Source of the DNA: an uncultured Desulfobacterales bacterium | GTDB lineage: Bacteria; Desulfobacterota; Desulfobacteria; Desulfobacterales; G020354645 | Direction: 5' to 3' | DNA length: 9,674 nucleotides | NCBI GenBank assembly: GCA_947259865.1 | Contig: CAMYNZ010000121.1 | Coordinates: 1 to 9,674 of the forward strand | Shown here: in pieces, positions 4,102 to 9,674 of the stretch | How the letters are laid out: every line of letters starts with the position of its first letter | How positions within the stretch are numbered: the first letter of the stretch is position 1 | Position numbers and translations under genes: made by a program | Notes under the pieces: generated by a model | What the model was told of the DNA's origin: nothing | Databases searched by the model: none | Seen by the model: only the letters and a program-made list of their open reading frames with translations

Positions 4102-6054
4102 ATGTATCAATCCCAACGCAATCCGTGGCCGGCAATACTTTTCAGCTTTATTGTGGTTATTGTTTGCACGCCACGCCCGGCTTTATCTGCTGCAGTTTCG
4201 ATGGAATATTTCCTGGGGTTCAACGGTCATTTCCAGCTTAATTCATGGACACCCCTAACCGTAGTTCTCGAAAACAGAGGCAAACCGGCACGCGGAAATC
4301 TGGAAGTGATTGTCACCTCCGGTAGCGAATTCCGCCAGGATGTTTACCCCACGACCTATGCATTGGATGCAGAACTGCCTCATAATTCAAAAAAGCGTTA
4401 TGCATTTGCCGTTTTGATTAAATCCATTACCCATGATCTGATCATCCGGCTGAAACAAAATGATGACATCCTTATTTCAAAATCCATAAATCTGAGACCT
4501 TATTTCACCAAAAAAAAATTTGCTATCGTTGGGGACAATTTCGTTTCCCCGGACATTTTATCGGTGTTGCCGGAAAATCTATACCCGGCCAATGTTCGTC
4601 CCGAATTCCTCCCGGAAAACTGGTACGGATACGATGGCGTGAAATTACTCATCATGCGGGCTAGCGCCCTGAGGCGTTTAAAAGAAAGACAGTTTCAGGC
4701 CTTAACCCGGTGGATAAAGATGGGAGGTTATCTCATAACCACCGGCGGCATGAATTACGGTTCGTTGCACGACCAACGAACCCAGCATTTATTGCCTGTA
4801 AGGGTACTGGGACATAAACGGCTGCTAGAATTGCCTTCGTTAGCCCAGTTTTGCAACCGGCCGCTTAACGCTATCCAACCGTTTCTGGTATTGCATGTCA
4901 AAATTGACGATGCCAGGGTTCTCTTGCAAGAAAATAATATCCCGATCATAATCCAAAAAAACCTTGGCATCGGTCAAATTGGTTTTTTGTCTTTTGATTA
5001 TAACATGCCGCCCTTTAGTCGCTGGCATGAAAGGAAGATTTTTTGGGAAAAACTTCTGTCAACACACAAGCCGATCGAAAATCAAGGAATGGTTGTCGGC
5101 GACCAGAAAATCATCGATTCCATGGTAGATAGCATGCCAGGCATTTTCCCGGATTTTGGATCAGGTTTAATATTTATTGGTGTTTATGTTTGTTTGCTGT
5201 GGTTTTTTTTGAAGAAAGTCAGAAATCCCGGAAAACTCAGATGGCAGTACAGTGTTTATATTTTATTGATGATTACTGCATTTACCATAATTGGTTACTG
5301 GCGCTTCTTTTACCCCACTATCCGACACAACTTCAGCTACAATAGCTTCTTCCAATTGGATGGGTACGGCCAAAATAAGATTGCCTCCGGTAAATATATC
5401 GTCGGGCTTTATTCGTTGAAAAAATCGGCCTACCGCTTAAATTTCGGACCGGGGCCACAGCCTGTCAGCGCCATTATATCCAAACGCTCAAATAGAAAAA
5501 TACCCCACCCGTATACAATAGAAGACAATTATTCCCGACAGCGAATTTTGGGATTTTTAGATAAATGGTCTCACAGCTTTTATACGATAAATTCTAAATT
5601 TGATTCTCCCTTCGAGGGTCACGCCCTGCGGGATCGTCATCACCTAACCCTCTCGATCGAAAATAAGTTCTCCCGCAGGATCACTCATTGCATGGTATAT
5701 TTTAAAAAACGATTTTTGCTGATTGATGATATCCCGGCCACCAAACAGCAAACAATTACACTCGCATTATCTGATTTAAAAAAAACGGAGATTTTTTACG
5801 AACAGGAAATAGAAAAAATTATCGATGGCCTGGGTATCCATGCGTCTGCATCCTATTTAAAATCGGCCCAAAACACGATTTTAAAAAATTTAATTCTCGC
5901 AATCGATGCTAAATACAGAGCAGCGCCGGATAGAATGGTTCTTGTTGGCTGGGTGCAAGCCGGTGTAATTCAACCCGTATTTGAACAATCCAGACCGTTG
6001 GGTGAGAATCTTACCCTCGTCAAATGGGAATTTTCGGTGGGAATCAATTCATGA
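4102..6054 (+). CDS. Secreted/membrane-anchored protein with Ig-like and glutamine-amidotransferase-like domains, MoxR locus
   Basis: This 650-residue protein begins with a signal peptide (about 1-31, ending ALSAA). An N-terminal beta-rich, Ig-like region (35-130, WTPLTVVLENRG) is followed by a class I glutamine-amidotransferase-like fold (138-320: FAIVGDN, YDGVKLLIMR, FQALTRWIKMGGYLITTGG). I see no nucleophilic Cys in the expected turn, so that domain is probably a catalytically dead binding or structural module. Two membrane helices follow (about 352-371 and 382-400), then a long second extracytoplasmic region (405-650). Such proteins recur in MoxR/DUF58 loci, but their role is unknown; cell-envelope assembly or maturation is a guess. 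No clear Shine-Dalgarno sequence precedes 4102, but the signal peptide fixes the start. Its TGA overlaps the next ATG (ATGA). Confidence 0.75.
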   Translation: MYQSQRNPWPAILFSFIVVIVCTPRPALSAAVSMEYFLGFNGHFQLNSWTPLTVVLENRGKPARGNLEVIVTSGSEFRQDVYPTTYALDAELPHNSKKRYAFAVLIKSITHDLIIRLKQNDDILISKSINLRPYFTKKKFAIVGDNFVSPDILSVLPENLYPANVRPEFLPENWYGYDGVKLLIMRASALRRLKERQFQALTRWIKMGGYLITTGGMNYGSLHDQRTQHLLPVRVLGHKRLLELPSLAQFCNRPLNAIQPFLVLHVKIDDARVLLQENNIPIIIQKNLGIGQIGFLSFDYNMPPFSRWHERKIFWEKLLSTHKPIENQGMVVGDQKIIDSMVDSMPGIFPDFGSGLIFIGVYVCLLWFFLKKVRNPGKLRWQYSVYILLMITAFTIIGYWRFFYPTIRHNFSYNSFFQLDGYGQNKIASGKYIVGLYSLKKSAYRLNFGPGPQPVSAIISKRSNRKIPHPYTIEDNYSRQRILGFLDKWSHSFYTINSKFDSPFEGHALRDRHHLTLSIENKFSRRITHCMVYFKKRFLLIDDIPATKQQTITLALSDLKKTEIFYEQEIEKIIDGLGIHASASYLKSAQNTILKNLILAIDAKYRAAPDRMVLVGWVQAGVIQPVFEQSRPLGENLTLVKWEFSVGINS

Positions 6055-6809
6055 AATTTTATTATTTAACCGACGATTCAGAAAAATCCCTGGCGCCTTT
6101 TTTTTCAAAAATGGTGCTGGCGGCCAGTTTTCTCAGTGTCGTGATGATAGTTGGGCTAATGTTTGTATTTTGGCCACGACGAACGCTTTCCAGTTTTATG
6201 ATTGCGGAAGCAATTCCATATACCTTTTTTCTGATCTTTGGAGCGACCCTGATCGTTTATTCTTATGTCAATCTTTGCTGTGGCTGCGGGGATATGATTC
6301 AACGCGGTTACCATATAATAAATTATCCAACCGATAAATCCACATTTGAAAAAGAAATCGGTTTTTATCATTATGGACTGATTGAATTTTTACTGCATAC
6401 GCTCGTTTTGCTGCTTCCTTTTGTGCCCCTCCTGATCGTGCCGGCGGCCATTTCGGCCGTATCATTGATTACATTTATAAAAGCGGTATCCATCTTGTTC
6501 ACCGCATCACTTATTTGCAGGATGTTTGGATTTATGGTGTATCTATTTTGGGGAAGGTTGAGTACCCTTGGCTATTTTGTGGCCAGAGCGATTATGATCC
6601 TATTTATTTTTGGTACAATTTTTTGGGCTCCTTTTATCAATCCATTAAGGCTACTATACTTAATGAATCAACGTCCGAATGGCACGGGTATTGCCTTTGT
6701 TTCTTATATGGTGATTGCACTGTTGGCCATACTTGGCCTTAGTATTACAAACCACATTCTGGTCAGGCATAATATAAAAAAGGGTAAATCACGTCCGGAT
6801 GAGTTGTAG
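6051..6809 (+). CDS. Six-helix integral membrane protein, MoxR locus
   Basis: The start at 6051 gives 252 residues. It forms ATGA with the previous stop, the usual mark of translational coupling, and GGTGGG lies 9 nt upstream. An ATG at 6024 would add nine residues and overlap 31 bp, so it is less likely. Six hydrophobic segments are visible at about 21-41, 55-75, 111-131, 133-155, 178-198 and 213-236, with a short basic tail. A CCGCG motif (76-80) at the end of helix 2 could bind metal or form disulphides. The topology resembles ABC-2-type permeases, but no ATP-binding subunit is present nearby, so I do not assign transport. It probably works in the membrane with the flanking proteins. Confidence 0.7.
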   Translation: MKFYYLTDDSEKSLAPFFSKMVLAASFLSVVMIVGLMFVFWPRRTLSSFMIAEAIPYTFFLIFGATLIVYSYVNLCCGCGDMIQRGYHIINYPTDKSTFEKEIGFYHYGLIEFLLHTLVLLLPFVPLLIVPAAISAVSLITFIKAVSILFTASLICRMFGFMVYLFWGRLSTLGYFVARAIMILFIFGTIFWAPFINPLRLLYLMNQRPNGTGIAFVSYMVIALLAILGLSITNHILVRHNIKKGKSRPDEL

Positions 6810-6853
6810 TTAATTAAAACAGAATAAACTGTTATCTCCAATTGAGCAGGTAT

Positions 6854-7028
6854 GATCCCAGAGGGTACAAGGGCTCAACCCCGCCACAGAGACGGCGGGT
6901 AAAGATTCAAGGATTCAAGTGAAATGCTAAAGAATGTTAAACGCGCTGATAAAGTCTTTAGAAAACAAACCCTTGAATCTTTACCCGCCGTCTCTGTGGC
7001 GGGCTTGACCCCTGGAATCCTTGGATCC
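6854..7028. repeat. Inverted-repeat element (33-bp perfect arms)
   Basis: Perfect 33-bp complementary arms lie at 6880-6912 and 6971-7003 around a 58-nt loop. Weaker complementarity continues outward to GATCC at 6854-6858 and 7024-7028. Each arm contains its own small hairpin, CCCGCC and GGCGGG around an 8-nt loop, and a tandem GATTCAAG pair is at 6904-6919. There is no ORF inside and no T-run for a terminator. It looks like a MITE or REP doublet in the 263-bp gap between two genes of the locus; in RNA it would be a very stable hairpin. Confidence 0.85.
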
Positions 7029-7053
7029 TCTTCTCCAACTAATGTGGAGAAGA
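7029..7053 (+). repeat. Short hairpin before the 7073 gene
   Basis: TCTTCTCCA (7029-7037) and TGGAGAAGA (7045-7053) form a 9-bp stem with a 7-nt loop, directly after the larger inverted-repeat element and 5 nt before the AAGGA Shine-Dalgarno sequence (7059-7063) of the next gene. It has no T-run. It could protect or shield the ribosome site of the downstream message. Confidence 0.6.
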
Positions 7054-7072
7054 ACCATAAGGATTAATTCAG

Positions 7073-8566
7073 ATGAATGCCGAAACCTTATTCTTTGGCG
7101 AAATATCAAAACTGAAGCGGCGTGTAATTTTCAAAGCCATTCAGCGGACATTGCTATACGCCGCTTTGACCCTCCTGGGCATCTGCACAATCGTATTAAT
7201 CATCGAAAAGGCGGGGTTATTGAAATCCGGTGTTTTGGGTTCGTGGTATATCCTTCTCATCGGATTCTCTTTATCTGTTGGTTTATTGACCGCCATATTA
7301 AAGAAAAAAGATTTTCAGGCTTTTCTGATTGATATCGATACCCGTCTGATGCTCAAAGACAAACTCAGCACTGCTTACGAATACCAGAAATTTGGTAAAA
7401 AATCTGTCCTTTTAGAAATACTGATGGAAGACGCAACCAACACCCTGCGTCAACTGAGCAGCCGGAAACTATTTCCCCCTGCATTCTCGTTTCTTTATCT
7501 CTCATTAGTTCTTTTGATCCTGATAAACTTGGCCCTGTATTCGAGCGATTATTTTTTGACCGGCAATAAATCGACGCGCAGCAAGCAATATAAATTGGAA
7601 AAGATCGGCACATTGCTGCGAAATTACACTGAAAACCGTATTGAAGGCCAAAAAGGGGGGAAAACAAGACAACCGGATGTTTATCGCAGAGAATTGGAAG
7701 ATCTCAGCCGCAAGCTTCACGATGGATCCATTACCCGGGATCAGTTGTTTACCACGCTCAATAAGTTTTTAAAAGATGTCCGGGGAAAGCAAGCACGTCT
7801 GACCGGGGTACTTGATACCCAATTGAAGGCGGCAAAAATTGAAGAGATGCCCCTTTCAAAAATTCCCACGCTGCAAAATTTATCGGCGCGCAACCTGGAA
7901 AAACTCAAAATGCTCCTCAATCAGTTACCAAACAACCAGATTCCTTATTCCATTAACCGGGACATAGACACCCTCCAGGAACTGCAGCGGTTGGGGAAGC
8001 TTCTTTCTCAGATTATTGATGATATCAATGAGGATACGACGGCGGCGGGTATTTCCGATCGCAACCAAATGGGCGGGTCGCAATCCATGAATGCGCCCCC
8101 AAAAGCCCGCGACGATAGCCAACGTTCAAAGATCCCGGCAACATTTTCAAGCTCACAACTTGACACAGAGGACTCCTATCGACAGCCGGGTTCTGATCTA
8201 TCACAAGGAGAGAGCCGTGATTTACAGAAGGAATTCGAATCGCGTGGCGGATATTCTTCTACTGCGGGTCGTGGAAAATCCGGCGGGAAGAAAAAATCGA
8301 GCACTGAAATTGAAAAATCCCCTGGCCCCGGCATTCAGGACAAAATGATTTCATCACAAATGCAAAATTATCTGATCCATATACGTTCTTTGACAGCCAT
8401 CGGTGAGTCCAGGATAGAACCGGAAGACATTATACGAAACTATCAGCAGGAAATTGAGGGTGTCCTTCAAAAAGAGGATATCCCCTTAAATTATCGCGAG
8501 TATATAAAACATTATTTTATTTCGATCGGATTGAAAACGGAAGAAAATGCCCATGAATATAAATGA
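7073..8566 (+). CDS. Membrane protein with long soluble region, MoxR-locus component (DUF4175-like)
   Basis: This 497-residue protein has two membrane helices (about 25-45 and 57-76), a short loop containing DTRLMLKDKLSTAYE (89-103, reminiscent of the DRLxTAxE signature in DUF4175-type proteins) and a third helix (about 137-157). A helical soluble region follows (170-320). A Ser/Gly/Gln-rich low-complexity stretch (325-425) separates it from a conserved-looking C-terminal segment (425-487, ending IPLNYREYIKHYFISIGL), which resembles the tail of proteins found beside MoxR. I infer a scaffold or MoxR client in the inner membrane; no enzymatic motif is visible. AAGGA lies 9 nt before the ATG. 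The gene overlaps moxR by 20 bp, so the two are translationally coupled. The low-complexity stretch is probably disordered. Confidence 0.7.
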   Translation: MNAETLFFGEISKLKRRVIFKAIQRTLLYAALTLLGICTIVLIIEKAGLLKSGVLGSWYILLIGFSLSVGLLTAILKKKDFQAFLIDIDTRLMLKDKLSTAYEYQKFGKKSVLLEILMEDATNTLRQLSSRKLFPPAFSFLYLSLVLLILINLALYSSDYFLTGNKSTRSKQYKLEKIGTLLRNYTENRIEGQKGGKTRQPDVYRRELEDLSRKLHDGSITRDQLFTTLNKFLKDVRGKQARLTGVLDTQLKAAKIEEMPLSKIPTLQNLSARNLEKLKMLLNQLPNNQIPYSINRDIDTLQELQRLGKLLSQIIDDINEDTTAAGISDRNQMGGSQSMNAPPKARDDSQRSKIPATFSSSQLDTEDSYRQPGSDLSQGESRDLQKEFESRGGYSSTAGRGKSGGKKKSSTEIEKSPGPGIQDKMISSQMQNYLIHIRSLTAIGESRIEPEDIIRNYQQEIEGVLQKEDIPLNYREYIKHYFISIGLKTEENAHEYK

Positions 8567-9536
8567 AAGCGTAGCGGCCATCAGAAGCAATTTCGAACGG
8601 ATCAACAATGAGCTGGCAAAAATCATTGTGGGACAGAACCAGTTAATCAGGCATCTTTTTACCTGTCTGCTTTCCGGGGGTCATGCCTTGATCGAGGGTG
8701 TGCCGGGATTGGGCAAAACGCTGATTGTTCGGTCCTTGAGCAAAATTTTGGATCTCAAGTATTCCCGTATCCAATTTACACCCGATCTGATGCCGGCTGA
8801 TATACTCGGCACAAATATTGTAAAAGAGGATGGTGAGGGAAGTCGCTATTTTGAATTTTACAAAGGACCGATATTCGGCCAGCTCATCCTGGCCGATGAA
8901 ATCAACCGGGCCAGCCCCAAAACCCAGTCGGCCCTGTTAGAGGCCATGCAGGAAGAAAAAGTTACGATTTTCGGCACAAAATATCACTTAGAGCCGCCTT
9001 TTATGGTGCTTGCGACTCAAAATCCCATCGAAATGGAGGGCACCTACCCGCTTCCTGAAGCCCAGATTGACAGATTTTTCTTCAAGCTCAAGATCAGTTA
9101 TCCCGATGAAAATGAACTCCTGGAAATCATCGATAAAACCACTGAAGACTATAAATATGAATTGAAGAGTGTCCTGGGCGCAGATTCTATTCTTGAAATG
9201 AAATCTCTTGTCAGACAGATACCGATTGCAAGCCATGTGAAGGATTTTGCCGTTCGCCTGGTATTGGCCAGCCATCCTGACCATCCCCATGCCACCGAGC
9301 TGATTAAACAATATGTCCTGTTCGGAGCAAGCCCCAGAGGCGTGCAAAGTTTGATTCTGGCCGCAAAAGTAAACGCTGTGGTCGAGGGACGCTATAACGT
9401 TTCTATCGAAGACATCCGTGAGGTTGCGAAAGCGGCTTTACGGCATCGCATTGTATTGAATATCAGAGGTGAAACGGAAGGAATTGATGTAGACAATGTC
9501 ATAAACGAAATTTTAAGTAAGGTTCAAAGTCAATAG
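8547..9536 (+). CDS. moxR: MoxR-family AAA+ ATPase
   Basis: This 329-residue protein shows all AAA+ landmarks of the MoxR family in order: Walker A GVPGLGKT (51-58), Walker B LILADEIN (113-120) followed by RASPKTQSALLEAMQE, sensor 1 ATQNP (156-160), the EAQIDRF arginine-finger region (171-177) and sensor 2 GASPRG (260-265), then the helical lid. MoxR ATPases act as hexameric chaperones that help mature or activate partner proteins, usually von Willebrand factor A or DUF58 proteins encoded next to them. It overlaps the preceding gene by 20 bp; an ATG two codons later (8553) is an alternative start. No obvious residue is missing. The expected DUF58/VWA partners would lie beyond 9674, which is inference from family context. 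Confidence 0.95.
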   Translation: MPMNINESVAAIRSNFERINNELAKIIVGQNQLIRHLFTCLLSGGHALIEGVPGLGKTLIVRSLSKILDLKYSRIQFTPDLMPADILGTNIVKEDGEGSRYFEFYKGPIFGQLILADEINRASPKTQSALLEAMQEEKVTIFGTKYHLEPPFMVLATQNPIEMEGTYPLPEAQIDRFFFKLKISYPDENELLEIIDKTTEDYKYELKSVLGADSILEMKSLVRQIPIASHVKDFAVRLVLASHPDHPHATELIKQYVLFGASPRGVQSLILAAKVNAVVEGRYNVSIEDIREVAKAALRHRIVLNIRGETEGIDVDNVINEILSKVQSQ

Positions 9537-9565
9537 GGTAAGCATATAAACAGTGGCGTGTTGAA

Positions 9566-9665
9566 ATTCTGGATCTGGGATTTTGGATTGCGGAATGATT
9601 AGTACGGTGAGTCATTGATCAAGCGAGCATCCGTTGTTTTTAATCCAAAATCTAAAATCCAAAAT
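9566..9665. repeat. Imperfect inverted repeat downstream of moxR
   Basis: A 24-nt segment (9566-9589) is complementary to 9642-9665 at 20 of 24 positions, with a perfect core GATTTTGGATT (9579-9589) against AATCCAAAATC (9642-9652). The 52-nt loop has no obvious gene. The AATCCAAAATC motif repeats within the right arm. This is probably another interspersed repeat, and the right edge may cut it. Confidence 0.6.
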
Positions 9666-9674
9666 TATAATTTT

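Noticed and set aside
6024..6050. Upstream ATG start for the six-helix protein
   Set aside because: It would add nine residues inside the previous gene, while the ATG at 6051 forms the standard ATGA coupling and starts closer to the first helix.

Overview
The window has two unrelated halves joined at about position 2065-2162. Codon and gene content (SpoIIE-type phosphatase, MoxR locus, short palindromic intergenic repeats) suggest a Gram-negative environmental bacterium, perhaps a deltaproteobacterium of the Desulfobacterales type. That assignment is inference from style, not from a marker gene.

Left half (1-2162, everything coding on the minus strand): a decayed chromosomal integron. Three attC recombination sites (143-204, 786-916, 1590-1696) share the same orientation, each with ATAAC/GTTAT simple-site cores, long imperfect arms and extrahelical bases. 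They divide the region into cassettes, read right to left: (1) 2065-1597, a small conserved protein of unknown function interrupted by an in-frame TGA; (2) 1596-793, a HigBA type II toxin-antitoxin pair with its own promoter and operator; (3) 792-149, a class I SAM-dependent methyltransferase; (4) 148 to beyond the left edge, the start of a small Cys-rich zinc-ribbon-like protein. All genes lie in the normal cassette orientation, and two stop codons sit inside the attC R'' cores. Immediately right of cassette 1, on the plus strand, are the last 31 codons of an integron integrase (2066-2161), including the LGH and TTMIYTH active-site motifs. The rest of intI and attI are missing. The junction falls at a G/TT triplet, the kind of position IntI cuts, so the array may have lost its integrase by integrase-mediated recombination. 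This is a cassette cluster without a working integrase in view.

Middle (2162-2775): about 600 bp with no gene that I can support. It contains GCCCGTTA tandem repeats and complementary copies able to form a long hairpin. Then comes a lone membrane-anchored SpoIIE/RsbU-type PP2C phosphatase (2776-3885).

Right half (4102-9536, plus strand): a MoxR-type locus. It holds a secreted or membrane protein with an Ig-like domain and a glutamine-amidotransferase-like domain (4102-6054), a six-helix membrane protein (6051-6809, ATGA overlap), a three-helix protein with a long soluble region (7073-8566) and a MoxR AAA+ ATPase (8547-9536, overlapping its neighbour). A sigma70-like promoter with a 15-bp palindrome in its spacer (3989-4017) probably drives it. 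MoxR loci normally continue with DUF58 and von Willebrand factor A proteins, which would lie beyond the right edge. Inverted-repeat elements lie inside the locus (6854-7028) and after moxR (9566-9665).
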